From Brachypterus glaber (taxonomy: Eukaryota; Arthropoda; Insecta; Coleoptera; Kateretidae): a DNA stretch of 64,000 bases. Positions within the stretch are counted from its first letter, which is position 1, and each line of letters begins with the position of its first letter. Of the stretch, positions 1 to 11,106 are shown one piece after another. Made by a program: the position numbers and the translations under genes. The notes under the pieces are model-generated. The model saw nothing but the letters and a program-made list of their open reading frames with translations, did not search any database and was not told the origin of the DNA. The stretch covers positions 42,621,550-42,685,549 of the forward strand of contig OY294044.1 of NCBI GenBank assembly GCA_958510825.1. The letters run 5' to 3'.

Positions 1-1027
1 ACGGCGGACCTAAGTAACAAACTTTTGATTTTGTTTTACAAAAATTAGTACATATACGAAGGTTCTTGAGCTCTCTGATTATAAATGTAAAATAAACATT
101 ATTTTTTACATATCTCACTTCCATAGATTAAAACTTTAGTTTAAAAAGGTTAATAATGTTATTAAGCAATATTATTGCTTCTTAAAACTTTCACTGCCGT
201 GGCATGCCGGTTGAAATTTGTATTCTCCGCACAGGAAGTTACTGCTCGATTTAACGTGTAATTTTTCCGCCACGTTTGCGTCATCGGCAGAGAACGTGTT
301 AAGAAATAAAACAAAATATATTAAACTTTGTTGGGTATGTTAAGTGTCAAGTTTAGGATTTGGAAAATATATTAACGTGTATGATAATAATCGTTGATTA
401 ATAATACTCTTTTATTAAAATAATAAATATTTAACAATATTTTACACACGCAGGCCAGTGTATCAGTCAACTCAAATAAAATTGATACAAGTAAAAAACA
501 ACAAAGTTGTTTAATTTTTCAAAAAGCTGCAATAAAAATTATTTTTTTTTTAAATTATTTAAGTAATCATTATAAATTGTATTTATATTTTATTTGCTCT
601 TGAGCTTTATGTTTTTTTTTATATAGTTTTTCGCCTTACCTAAATATGACCTAAAAAATATATTTTTTAATATTTTTTTTGAAACGTAATGGAACAAATG
701 ATTTTCTGTTAAAAGATTCAGAATCTGTGCTTAAAGGACTAGAAGTAATATCTAATTATATCTATGAAATAATATTGCTAATGATGGAGGACTCTCCTAA
801 AGAACTTTTACCTTTGTCTTGAGAATCGGACCAGCAGGGATTTTACTGTTTATTTTTTTGACAATCTTTTTAAACTTTGATTGGCAGATCAAATGTGGCT
901 AAGATTAATATTTTTTTCCTAATTAGAGCTTTTCGTTATTAAATGGGGAAAACAAAATGCACACAAGATTATTTTTATAGTACTATAATAGTAGTTACTT
1001 TACTAAAGTGTAAATAAAGCTACTATA
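1..1027. other. AT-rich intergenic DNA, no gene seen
   Basis: Apart from the small TTAA-flanked element at 186-298, this stretch is AT-rich sequence with long T and A runs. All frames are broken by stops, and no coding segment or known repeat was recognised. Confidence 0.6.
186..298. mobile_element. Short TTAA-flanked piggyBac-like MITE
   Basis: A 113-bp segment lies between two TTAA tetranucleotides (182-185 and 299-302). The left end reads AACTTTCACTGCCG and the right end, reverse complemented, CACGTTCTCTGCCG, so 11 of 14 terminal positions match. A TTAA target with short inverted repeats is the signature of the piggyBac superfamily. The element has no room for a transposase, so it would be non-autonomous. 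The mismatched ends suggest an old copy. Confidence 0.5.
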
Positions 1028-1031
1028 TTAA

Positions 1032-2005
1032 CCCTTCTTTAGGAGCGCTTGTTTTAGTTACGAGATTGGTCGCTTGGTCTACACTTGTAGACCATTTTAT
1101 TTTTTGTTTAAAAAAAACACATTTATATTTTTAAAAACCAAATATCTTATGTTATTTATTTGGTTGTATTTAAAAGTTATTTACATATTTTTTTCAAATT
1201 ATTATTGTTTTAGTAAGTGCTAAGGGTAAAAGAAAAATGATATACAATTCTAACATATATTTTACATCTGTACGGTAATTTGTAAAAATAAAATAAAAAT
1301 AACTTAACAAACTTTCTAAAACTAAAACATTTGTTTTTTTTTTAACATGTACGATTATAAAAAAATAAAAAACACCTAAATTAAAAGAAAAAAATATTAT
1401 AAAATTTGACTCGAAATCATGCAATATTTTAGTAACTCATGCGCCTTGTACATGTGCTCTTTGCAATCGTAGTTATGATATTTTGAGCATTTTTTTTTTT
1501 CGATTTATTTTCCCTTCTTAGGCATATTTAGTGTCCAAAGTAATTTTTAGTTTTATAGAACAGAAAATTACCTTATTTATCAAAAACATTACGTATGAGC
1601 TCTTTCATGCCCAAAAAGACTCGTGCCAGTGTCTTCCTATAAACCGCTATTTTTTTTGGTGGTAAAGATATATTGTATCTTTAATTTATCTTTAAACTAA
1701 TAAACTAACTTTGGTAAAAACAGATTCACAAAAAGAAACCAAAAAAACTTACACAAAATAAAAAAATGCAAGAATAAAAAAGGTAACGTGGTTAGTCGCG
1801 CGGTCTACAATTGTAGACCAGGCAGGTTTCAATATGAATAAAAACAATATTATACCCATTCAAAGTGTGAATTATTACTGATCTAATAGATTGATGCATA
1901 ATGCACAACTACTCGAAGGGGCGCAAGCGTAAACACTCCGTGTAAAAAGTTACCCAGCTAAAAAAAACATGGTCTACGATCGTAGACCGCGCGCCTAACG
2001 AAGGG
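1032..2005. mobile_element. TTAA-flanked piggyBac-like element with repeated 18-bp palindromes
   Basis: TTAA occurs at 1028-1031 and 2006-2009. The left terminus CCCTTCTTTAGGAGCGC pairs with the right terminus, reverse complement CCCTTCGTTAGGCGCGC, at 15 of 17 positions. TTAA duplication with a CCC start is characteristic of piggyBac-type elements. No transposase is visible in 974 bp of AT-rich interior, so this is a non-autonomous derivative. Three copies of a palindrome of the form GGTCTACA-NN-TGTAGACC stand at 1076-1093, 1802-1819 and 1971-1988, two of them close to the termini. Dimeric protein binding sites are a natural reading, but that is inference. Confidence 0.7.
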
Positions 2006-2009
2006 TTAA

Positions 2010-2480
2010 AAAGCTGAAAATATTATTTTTTTGTTGATTAATTAACGCACTTTCAGTATTTAAGGGGGAAAGCAATGTGACCAAATGTGCCATATAATAT
2101 AATTTTATAACTTTTTTATAAAAGAAATGAGTTATTTAGAGGCTAAATTTAACGAATATATATAAAAAAAAGCGTAGGTACTGTGATCAGTTAAGTCAAA
2201 TTGTTAAGACTTAGCAAAGGAGCCAAGTCGATAACTAGGAAAAACAAAATTTGTTTTATTTAATACTTTTGTGCACTAAAATTACAAAATTTTAATTGTA
2301 GAGCCTGAGGGTTGCGAGCTATTAGTTATATTTTGTAATCTTTCTTAGCTTTTATCATAGATACACTGGCCTTGCCTATTATAGAGTGGGGACAGGCGTC
2401 TTGCGGTCTCTTCTAATCAGTGCTAAATTTATGCTACGCTCATAAACGAAAGATCCCCAAGGTATGGTAATTAGTGTTAC
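2010..2480. other. Unassigned AT-rich DNA downstream of calaxin
   Basis: No open frame, RNA gene or recognisable repeat was found between the TTAA element and the duplicated calaxin segment. Confidence 0.5.
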
Positions 2481-2486
2481 CTCTAT

Positions 2487-2603
2487 TTAAACTTTTAAAT
2501 TTCTTGTTATAGATGTAGTACAAAAATCGTGAATTTCCATTCTAAAGGGCACACATTGTCCGATAACTAACAACATCGGTTCATTTAAAATACTTTGTAA
2601 TTG
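2487..2603 (-). pseudogene. Duplicated C-terminal segment of calaxin
   Basis: On the minus strand this segment copies the last part of calaxin exon 2. Read in the matching frame it gives 38 codons ending in the same peptide, TRNLKV, and stop. Compared with the last 37 residues of the real gene, about 28 are identical, one codon (a Glu after the MLL triplet) is missing in frame, and there is no frameshift. Upstream the frame meets a TAA at 2604-2606, where a LINE-like AATAAA tail begins, so no complete exon or splice acceptor exists. It lies about 200 bp beyond the real stop, consistent with a local tandem duplication later broken by the LINE tail. It is a fragment and probably non-functional; the preserved frame is the odd point. 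Confidence 0.75.
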
Positions 2604-2705
2604 TTATTTTATTTATTTATTTATTCAATGATAATTACGATGTTACTGTCATGGAGAACGCCAAATAGACTTTCAATCGTATATTGTGCTAGTAGCTCTC
2701 CATAA
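2604..2705 (-). mobile_element. 3' tail of a LINE family (GGCTCTCCATGA type)
   Basis: On the minus strand a diverged TTTGGCGTTCTCCATGA block is followed by an AATAAATAAATAAAT tail. The same block and tail occur at 18165-18240 (minus) and 45232-45312 (plus), which identifies a dispersed 5'-truncated LINE tail. After the calaxin stop codon, these are the first AATAAA hexamers on the minus strand. Confidence 0.55.
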
Positions 2706-2806
2706 ACACGTTAATAAAACAAGTATATATATATAGTAATATTGTATATTTGTATATCATATATTTCCCTAATACAATAATTGTAATTATTAAGTTTTAT
2801 CTCTAA

Positions 2807-3195
2807 TTAAACTTTTAAATTTCTTGTTGTGAATGTAGTACAAAAAGCATGAATGGCCATTCTGGAAGGTAAACATTGTCCGAAAACCTCCAACAACATG
2901 GGTTCATTCAAAACGCTTTGTCTGTAATCATTAAACGATATTTTCCCATCCCTGTCAATGTCGACTTTCTTCGTTATAATTTCAATCAGGTCTTTTGCTA
3001 ACTCTTCTGATTCCTCTATACTTTGACTCATTACTGAAGATCTTAATAGATAAAACATAGCTTCTCTTCCCAACAGCCCGTCACCTGTGATATCATAAAC
3101 CTGGAAGCAGTAGTGAATGCGTTCGTCTAGGGTACCTCGTAGAAATAGGGATAAGGCTGAACACCAAGTTTCCATACTGATGAATGCGTTTGTAC
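2807..3195 (-). CDS. CLXN: Calaxin (EFCAB1-like), exon 2 with stop codon
   Basis: This exon encodes residues 100 to 228. A polypyrimidine stretch ending TTTTACAG at 3196 marks the acceptor, and the split Gly100 codon joins exon 1 in phase 1. The conserved SLFLRGTL segment (residues about 115-122) and CFQVYDITGDGL match the calaxin family. The EF-hand loop at 134-145 (DITGDGLLGREA) has Ala instead of Glu at ligand position 12 and may bind calcium poorly. The loop at 178-189 (DIDRDGKISFND) is canonical, with Asp at 1, 3, 5 and 12. The C-terminal LLEVFGQCLP resembles the family's LLEAFGPCLP. Calaxin binds outer-arm dynein and tunes ciliary and sperm flagellar beating in response to calcium; in insects that points to sperm or chordotonal neurons. 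The family call is confident; the native 3' end is uncertain. Confidence 0.9.
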
Positions 3196-3248
3196 CTGTA
3201 AAAATAATATAATAATACATTTAAATGGGATGAGCTTTAAACTGTTAC

Positions 3249-3444
3249 TGAGCACGTTACCGTAGTAAATACTAAATGTTTTTGCTTATATGGAACCCCA
3301 AAAATGTTTAGTTAACATTCATGGTTATTACAATTACCAGAACTATAACAACGTTAAGTATTACTGTAACAACCAGTAAATGTTAACTAAACTTTCGCGG
3401 GGTGCCATACAAGCAAAAAGTTTAGTATTTACTAGGTAATGAGC
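3249..3444. mobile_element. Hairpin MITE, copy 1 of a two-copy family
   Basis: The two ends are inverted copies: GTAAATACTAAATGTTTTTG near 3273 pairs with CAAAAAGTTTAGTATTTAC near 3415, and the central part (TTAGTTAACATT and AATGTTAACTAAA) also folds. A related hairpin is at 56487-56692. It is too short to code and shows no transposase. Confidence 0.65.
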
Positions 3445-3949
3445 TTCCAATGTAGAAATTAATAAGAATGTTCGATTTGAACGAGCCCTTCCAGAAACCG
3501 GCTAATGGCTAAAACAGTAGACAAAGTAACAATTGAGAGAGTGACCCCAACCAAATGCGGGCTTACTTAAAGAAATTTTGGAAAACGAGCAGGGAGTTAG
3601 AAGAAAGGTAGGCATGTCTGGAATACTGCTCACAAATAAAGGTGGGTTTTAGGAAATAGAATTGTATTGAGACTAAAATTGATGGTTTCGTTAAAAATAC
3701 ACATTGCCAAAATACTTGCTCCCCCCCAATTAATCTGAAACGTAAACAAAAATTATTCTAACAAATATGTGGCAGCCACATTGTGGGTTCAATTCTACAT
3801 TTTATTGAAATGCTTTATTATATGTAAGTTTATTTTCATGGAATGAGTACACGACCAGAAACTAAATTTAAAAAATTGTATCAATTAATTTTTATTGAAA
3901 AAAAAAGAAACAAAGTCGTCACAAAATGTGAGAAACAAAGATGTCAATA

Positions 3950-4140
3950 ACCAGCATGTCCTCCTCTGTTTTCAGGCAAAACATTAACAAGATGTGCATG
4001 TCAATAAAAAGATTGTTAATGGCTTTCTGCGGTATGCTGTTCCATTCTTCTTGAGCAGCAACAATTATAGTCCAGGCAGTTGGTAGGTTCTGACTTGTAA
4101 AAGGTGTAGAAGAGTTCTAATTTGGTAGATTTTTACAGTT
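3950..4140 (-). pseudogene. C-terminal end of Tc1-like transposase
   Basis: Minus-strand translation gives QNLPTAWTIIVAAQEEWNSI followed by PQKAINNLFIDM. This matches the EEWxxIPxxxINNLIxSM block that ends Tc1-type transposases. It continues the protein from 5225-5440 on the other side of an insertion. The last residues fit the usual RARGGHTRY end only loosely. Confidence 0.75.
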
Positions 4141-4249
4141 TGGGGTCCTCATTAATATTCCGAGTTTTTGACCTTGAGCGACCCCGCGGAGCGCCTCTCG
4201 CGCTGCCATATAGGAAAAATTGTACAGAAAACCAAATTTCCAGAAAATA

Positions 4250-5088
4250 CAGGATGATCAGTAATTGGTATGCCAAAATTTAAGAGGTGATTCTAAATCC
4301 AAAAATATAAAAAAAATCCTATAAAGATTGGTCTGAAAATGCGCCCTAAGGGAGCTACGGACCTTCGAGGATTGAGATATTGAACTATGCCAAAAAGAAT
4401 TCTTCACCGAAATACCTAAATTTAATATTAAAGGAGTAATAAATAGACTTTAAATTTTTTGGTGGCACACAAAGTTACTTCCTCTTAATAGCATTTTTTT
4501 TAACGGTTGCTCCTATTATAGTTATTGTGTAACACTATAATAGTGTTACACTATACGACATTTTTTGTGTATTTTTACTCAAGGAATCTCTATTTTTTAC
4601 AAAAAATCCAAAAAAATACACATCAAAAAGCCTTACACATTTTGCCCGCCTAGGCACGCCTCTGGATAAATTCAAAAAAATAAATTAACATAAACTAATT
4701 TCCCAACCAACCTTTATAGGATTTTTTTATATTTTTGGATGTAAAATCACCTCTTAAATTTTGGCATGCCAGTTAAAGATCACCCTGTATTTTCTCGAAA
4801 TTTCAGTAAATATAATGTAGAAATTTTCTGAGTTTGAGTCCGCTGATACAATTTTTGTAAACTATTTTTAACAGAGGTGTCGCTGGAGAGAAGATATTCT
4901 AGAAAAACTGGTTTTCGGTATAATTTATTATTATATAAATTATTTAAAACCTTATTTTTAGTACAATTTTAAAGGGCCGTAGCTCCCTTAAGGCTCATTT
5001 CTGGACCAACCTTTATAGAATTTTTTTAATATTTTTGGATGTAGAATCATTTCTTAAATTTTGGCATGCCAGTTAATGATCAGGCTGT
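4250..5088. mobile_element. CAGGGTG-family foldback element plus a solo arm, inserted in the Tc1-like transposon
   Basis: The left arm begins CAGGATGATCAGTAATTGG and runs through TTTAAGAGGTGATTCTA to CCCTAAGGGAGCTA. Inverted copies of this arm end at 4788 (CACCCTG) and again at 5088 (CAGGCTG). A complete foldback of about 540 bp is therefore followed by an extra right arm. Short flanking pieces around 4820-4890 and 5105-5215 (GTAGAAATTT then CTGAG) are direct repeats, suggesting local rearrangement. The pair splits the Tc1-like transposase. Confidence 0.7.
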
Positions 5089-5224
5089 AGGTAGCGATTT
5101 TGCGAATTGTAGAAATTTGCTGAGCTTGACTCAGCTGTAACTCTTGAAAAATGTTTCCTAAAAAAGTTGCAGGAAATTTTATGGTCTTCAATTTTTGTAA
5201 TAACTATTTTTAACCTAGGTGGCG

Positions 5225-5440
5225 CTAAATAACCTTTTTTAGCATATCCCGCACGTTTTCACAAGGATTTATGTTAGGTGAGTTTGCTGGTCAGTTTATT
5301 TTTTGAACATTTCCTTGCTGCAGCTAACTGAAAACCTTTCTTGTGCGGTGGCGAGTGACGTTATCTTTCATAAAAACAAAATTATCTCCAATTTCGTTTC
5401 GCAATGCAACACGATTGGTTAAATAATATTTTGGCATCTT
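5225..5440 (-). pseudogene. Catalytic part of Tc1-like transposase
   Basis: Minus-strand translation contains NFVFMKDNVTRHRTRKVFS, then KINWPANSPNINPCENV and RDMLK. In intact Tc1-type transposases these segments read FMxDNAxxHxA and WPAxSPDxNPIExxWDxLK. The second catalytic Asp of the DN pair is kept. The Asp of SPDLNP is replaced by Asn and the HxA motif by Arg, so the protein would be inactive even without the stops. Confidence 0.8.
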
Positions 5441-5642
5441 TGTTTCTCACATTTTGTGAAGATTTAAAATAACAATAAAAATTAATTAATACAATTTAAT
5501 ACCTGGCTGTGTACTCATTCCATGAAAAAAAAAAATTATATGTGATAAAGCATTCCAATAAAATGCAGAATTGAATTTATTAAAATAATTTTTGTTTACG
5601 TATAAAATTAATTGGGGGCCAAGAATTTTGGCGATTAGTGTA

Positions 5643-6235
5643 TTTACAGTGTACTAGAAAAGATTGTGGTCTATTCAACAACTTTATTATACATCCTAGT
5701 AAAGGCTAATATCTTTAGGTCAAAGCTAAAACTTATTAGTTATAAACTTATAAGCTGCTTATACAAGCAGTTTGTGTATTCATATTGTGTTCATATTTCT
5801 TGTTAATTATAAACTACGATGTAAAATTTCATAATAATATTAGTATTATTTATGGGTGGAACGAGATAGATATTACACGTATTATTAACTCCGCAGCCTT
5901 CAGCTAAAATATTACATTGTTTTAGAACATTAGACGTTTACTTGCAAATTTTTCTTATAGGGCATTGTTACGGGTGGGACACACTTTTACTTTGTTTTCT
6001 AGCTTTAATTATTAAACTTTATGAAAACAAATTGTTTTTCTAGTGCTTAATGCTAATAGTACCACAAAGGGATGTGTAAAAAGTCTGTGCTAATTAAAAT
6101 ATTTATTGAATATGGTTTATAAGGTTTGGCTGGATTAAGTTGACGTTTTTCGTATCAAAAAACCAGGACAAATTAATGGTATAGTGGATGCGTGGCATAA
6201 TGTTGTGTCCAACGAACTGTGCCAAAATCTGGTTA
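5643..6235. other. Unassigned intronic DNA
   Basis: AT-rich, with no open frame or repeat family recognised. Confidence 0.4.
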
Positions 6236-6560
6236 ATTCGATGCCTCGACGGCTTAACTTAGTGGTTAACGGTTCTCCGACGAAATATTAATATTAACAA
6301 CAACAAAAATATTTATATTGGTTAACATTTAGAGCTCTTAAGAGCTCCCTGGGTTTGAAACTCACCTGACATTTGATGAGCTAAAATAAGAAGCCATATC
6401 TATAAATTTTGGATTGATTTTATACTCCTTATAACACCTACAAGCTGGGTATGATTTTGGGGCCATTAGCTGTGTTCTGAGCTCCAGAGGTATCCCAAAT
6501 CGCTAGCTGACTGGTTGTTGGTTCGACAGGAGATTGGCTTCCTTTTCATTTAGAATTTAA
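6236..6560 (+). mobile_element. Candidate tRNA-derived SINE
   Basis: The segment has a polymerase III A-box-like stretch, TAGTGGTTAACGG (about 6260-6272), and a B-box-like GGGTTTGAAACTC (6351-6363). They lie about 90 bp apart with an AT-rich insertion between them. The tRNA cloverleaf cannot be closed, so this is not a tRNA gene. The downstream body is not recognised. Confidence 0.35.
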
Positions 6561-9379
6561 AGGTTATGTACCCCAATTTTTTTGTATTTTTCTGCTGAGC
6601 CCAAATTTTATACTTTTGCTAAATTTTACTTTTAATGTTGCTATTTTGCACTAGGAAATATGCCCTATTTTTTTCATTTAGATTAAATTGTTATATTTAG
6701 TTTTATAATGCCAGTTTTTATATTACATTTGTAAATCTTAACTTAAATTTAATATATTTATATACGTTACACTTTAAATCAGCTTTTTATTGAGTACACA
6801 TTTCTCTTTCAGGTATTTTCATAATCAATTAATTCAAAACAGTGTTCTTTTGGTATTTTTTATATTTTACATTAATTTATATTCAAGGAAATATTACACG
6901 ATCTCGGTGATAAGTTTCGTATTCGTCTCCATGAGCCCAGTTGGTTGCGTATAGGCCTTGCTGAACCCCTATTTTCTTGTATTAGAACATCGAACAAGAA
7001 ACTAGGTCCCCTAATAACACCCAGGGCACTTTTTAGCCTACACGATTGCAATATCTTGCTCTAGTTTTAAATCTAATTTTTTAAAGTAGTTCAAAAATAA
7101 TTTTGAGGTTGTGCCGCTTTTTGATTTAATAACTGTACTATTTGAGCATTGGATCTATACACACAAGGAACACAACATTTTATATTTGTAAAAAGTTTAC
7201 TAATTACAATATAAAAACGAAGTAAAACCTTAAAACGAATACTACTTCCAACTTTATAGGTTATTATATTACTATTTTTGGGGTTTAGTTAAACGTTATT
7301 AACTTTAAAAGAAAAATCATTACAATATAAAGTACCTAACTTGATATAACAAATAACCAAAAATAGTTTTAAAGTAAGGTAAATTTAGGAATTTGATTTA
7401 ACTAGGTAGCCAATCATTTGTCGACTTCTTTAGTGTATTTCTTTGGTGTGTGCCTACTATAATCAAAATAGTCAGCTTTAGCTAATGTATAAATTTACAT
7501 TTCCTGATTTCCTTTTCGTATTTTACAACGAAAACTATAAACAAATAGTTTATTTATTAACTGAATCAATCACTTCTCATTAAACGTCAGCTGTCACAAA
7601 ATAGAAAACAAAAACAGCTCCGTCAGGTACTGCCTCTGTTGGTAATCTAACTAAGTAACGTGTGTCTTTTCTAGTGGTTTTTATAGAAAAACATTTAAAT
7701 GTATTACTTAATTTATATTAAATGAATATAAATGTTTTAAACTTGTTCATTAACAAACAACAAGGTTTATTTTATTGATTTCTATATTATTCTTAGAATA
7801 ATATTCTATATTCAAAAAGCAAAATTTGTAACAAAAACTTCACTGCAATTAAACCTTTCAATATGGAGTTAAAATTCAAATAGTTTTTGTAGTGGGAAAG
7901 AAGCCAAATAGTTGTAAATAAAACAGGCATGGTTGTGAAAAAAATAGTATACAAACCTCGATTGTGAATTAGCAGACCTCGGGGCTATGCCACTTGGTGA
8001 GCTTAACTTTCCCTCAGGAAATGAAACAGTTTCCACTTTGGTATGTAATATACTATTACCTTGCCGTCGAATGCTTATAAGCTACATAAATGTAAGAGTT
8101 TAGGCAGATATGGGAGTTGGAACCTGGCTCAGCCCCAGGTACTCCTCTCTATGCTCGAGCGTTTGTTACAAATGCGCTGCCTTTGCCGTATTCTTCTTTC
8201 CTAATATGCCCATTGTACAAAAACACTTTAATGAAGACATTTTATTAAAAAAACAACTTTAAAAAATATATTTGACTTAAGAGAAGACTTTAAATAGTTA
8301 TTTAAGTCAAATTTGCCTCGTAATAATACTTTACAGTAATCTGAACCAAATCAATATTGCCCAACTGTACTTTTTTAGATTATTTTTTTTACAATTTAAA
8401 CTAAAACAGTTTTAATTAAGAAATTCGCCATTTCTTATCATTTTAAACATAAATACATATATTTTTTATATAGCCCAAAATAGGGGGTATTTTGGGCTTT
8501 TTAAAGGAAACCCTCGTTTTAATTTACATATTTATTTTTGTTTTAATTCTGGTAACGATAGATGTGTAGTAATTTTTTAAGCTGAACCTAAATAAATTGT
8601 TGAATTTTCTTTAGTACATTCTCATTTTAAAATATGGGTTCTGGTCCCTGAATTTTGATATTACGGATTAAAATACATTTTCGTAATAGATATCTTATTA
8701 TATTTTAAGAAAAAAAAAACATAACAAAGAAGTTGCGAAGCATTATATCTTCGCAGCTTGTTATAATAAACGATTATTCACAATATAATCCCTTAAATTT
8801 AACCTTTAAGCTCGACGAGTCTTTTGAAAAACGTTTTGATTCCATTCATCCATAGAAATAAATTCATCAATATTCCTGCCTGTCTAACTATTTGTAATAG
8901 ATAAGAATATTCTATCATAGAATTCTGTGATGTTAAATCAGGAAATCTGCATAATTTGTATCACTATAACCAGCATGATGGTGGATTAAATAGAACTAAT
9001 ATCCGCGATTCATTTGACGCTGATTAAAATATGTATAATAGAATAGGGTGCATATGTATGCTGTAATATACCAGTCCTTACAGGGTATCTCAGAACTAAC
9101 GCACTTTCTTTTAAGGAGTGATTCTACATAAAAAAGTATGGCGAATCATTTATAAAAACTACTTTCTAGGGTACAAGTAAAGCCAAACTGTGATAACACT
9201 AATATGTTTTAAGCCTCCAGTTACGAGACTGATCGAAATCTACCAAGCGTTCACTTATATGTTTGGATCAAGAGCTAACCAGATCACTTTATAGTTACAT
9301 TACATTTTTGTTTAACCTCTTACTATTCTACTTAATTAAGCATCCCCTAAGTCCAGGACTTGTGTGGGCTAGTAGTAGA
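6561..9379. other. Unassigned intronic DNA with a GC-richer island
   Basis: Mostly AT-rich without open frames. A more GC-rich block at about 7970-8190 contains GGTTCCAACTCCC on the minus strand, which resembles a B box, but no matching A box was found. A short palindrome with arms around AGTTGCGAAG and CTTCGCAGCT lies at 8722-8764. Confidence 0.4.
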
Positions 9380-9575
9380 GGGAACCACCGGCTTTAATTG
9401 ACTTTCGAACCAATTTATACCGAGTGTCCGCTTCACCTACGCCTTCGCCAAATTTCAATTATTAATTAACTGAAAAAGGCAAATCGGCGCCGGTGAGAAT
9501 CGAACTCACGCTATTTGGGTAGTAAACTCGACAAGTACGACTCGGTAGTCCACTACAACAATTCTTCCATGTTGT
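9380..9575 (-). mobile_element. tRNA-derived SINE-like element
   Basis: On the minus strand an A-box-like TAGTGGACTACCGAG (9541-9555) is followed about 40 bp later by the B box GTTCGATTCTCACC (9492-9505) and GGCGCC, spaced like a tRNA. The 5' side has no partner for the GGCGCC acceptor stem, so it is a tRNA-like head, not a gene. The downstream body (GCGTAGGTGAAGCGG, then CCCACACAAGTCCTGG) is GC-richer than its surroundings. Confidence 0.5.
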
Positions 9576-9595
9576 AGCATTATATTTCTTAACAT

Positions 9596-9758
9596 CGTAA
9601 GCGTCACATAATTTTAGACACTTTTCTTAACGGTTCTAGCCCCCAACCCCTCCGTCTAAAACATATTTATTGTAAGCGTCACTTAATTTTGGGATACTTT
9701 TTTGTAACGGTTTTTTGGGACACTTTTCGTAACTGTTCCAGCCCCGTCTAAAACATAT
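9596..9758. repeat. Imperfect tandem duplication, about 80-bp unit
   Basis: Two units share GTAAGCGTCAC, AATTTT, GACACTTTT, GTAACGGTTC, AGCCCC and GTCTAAAACATATT in the same order. Part of the second unit (GGGACACTTTTCGTAACTG) is repeated once more. Confidence 0.6.
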
Positions 9759-9789
9759 TAATGTTAATATGAAAAAAAGTGTCTATAAA

Positions 9790-10185
9790 TATATGTCAAA
9801 AAACGGGTCGTAAGAGGCTTCAAACATTCAGTTTTTATTTTAAACTCTGGAACCCTTTAAGATATAGCAACGAGGTTTTGCATTCTAACCTTAACAAGGC
9901 CTATCATCGTATGTTATTTTCATGTTTCAATTTTGAGCAAAGGCGTTTACTCCAAACTTTTTTCTGTGTAAAAACCTTAGGCTAATAAAGTAAAAATTCC
10001 CCCATTTCGCACGACCCTGTTTAAAATAAGTCCATAAAACATAAAATAAGACTTATTAAGCTTAGATCAAGTGCAAAACCTAGGTTTCTGAGTAATTAAA
10101 TAAAATACCAAATTGTTGGACAAATAGTAGGAACTTTTTTCATATTTTTTTAATGTATAATTAATTACTCCACCCTGTATCCAAG
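9790..10185. mobile_element. Degraded CAGGGTG-family foldback fragment
   Basis: GATATAGCAACGAGGTTTTGC (9862 onward) also occurs in the fragment near 58050. AAAACCTAGG and GAGTAATTAAATAAAA recur near 31370, and the right end reads CACCCTGTATCC. These are pieces of the same foldback family, without a complete left arm. Confidence 0.45.
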
Positions 10186-11106
10186 TAATATTATATTACC
10201 AGGGATCGGACAGATTGGTAGCGATGGCATGACTGCCAGAGATAATTTATAATTAAGTTTACTTTATCCAATGCCTCATTAAAAATCACTGTTATATGCG
10301 GAAATTTTAAATAAGTCAAGAAGTGACTGTTTATCTTTTGTTGCCCATAGCAATGTAGGGTAAGTGTTTTTATCCTAAAATACCAAATAATAAGGTGTAT
10401 ATTAGGGAGACCCACCAAAATTTCAAATTGAAAAATTTGGAGGTCCCACCCCTTTAATTTGATCATTGGAGTAAGAGTATCATCCCTGAATTTTTTCAGA
10501 ATTTTTGAAAAAAATCTTGAGGTCGCTCACAACCATTTTTTAAAAAGATATGTTTCTTACGCATTTTTATCTTTTTTAAGGATTTTTTATTCAAATCTTT
10601 TTAACACGGTACAGTATAGAGGGATAGTAAATGGATAACCTCAAAAAAAAAATCAGAAAGTTTTCTTTCAAAACCGCGGGGTTGTGCCCTTTTAAGTTTG
10701 AAAATCCACTACATTGCTTGTTTTTAGGCGTAATGACCGGCACAATTTTTTTTATTGTGTTTAAACATTGTGCGTGTAGCACAATATGTCCCCACATAAA
10801 AACCACTATAAATTTTTTTATTGGATTGGTATCCAGAAAAAAATTTATACATATTTTTTTTTTAATTTTTAAGAGAATAATTCGGTTTTTAGGCAATTAA
10901 TATACATACATAAAATCTGTAGTATTTTTTATTGGATATACAAGATGTCTAGAAAAAAATATATGAATATATACATCTAATAAAAAAATGACTAAAATTT
11001 TATGTTTGTATATATTAGAATATGTCTAGAGACAAAAAAGCTTTAAAAAATAAATTAAATTGCCTAAAACCGAATTTATATTTCAAAAACGCTAAATATA
11101 TATATA

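Larger units (their letters stand above)
3700..5640 (-). mobile_element. Degenerate Tc1/mariner-like transposon with about 230-bp TIRs
   Basis: The left end starts CACATTGCCAAAAT after TA, and the right end reads ATTTTGGCGATTAGTG before TA, so the TA target typical of Tc1/mariner is present. The terminal regions 3700-3960 and 5430-5640 are inverted copies of each other. Between them, on the minus strand, lie two parts of a DDE transposase, separated by foldback DNA of the CAGGGTG family. Stops and small indels break the frame, so the copy is dead. Confidence 0.8.

Noticed and set aside
9486..9560. Minus-strand tRNA gene
   Set aside because: A and B boxes are tRNA-spaced, but the 5' side has no partner for the GGCGCC acceptor end and no clear anticodon arm; it fits a SINE head better.
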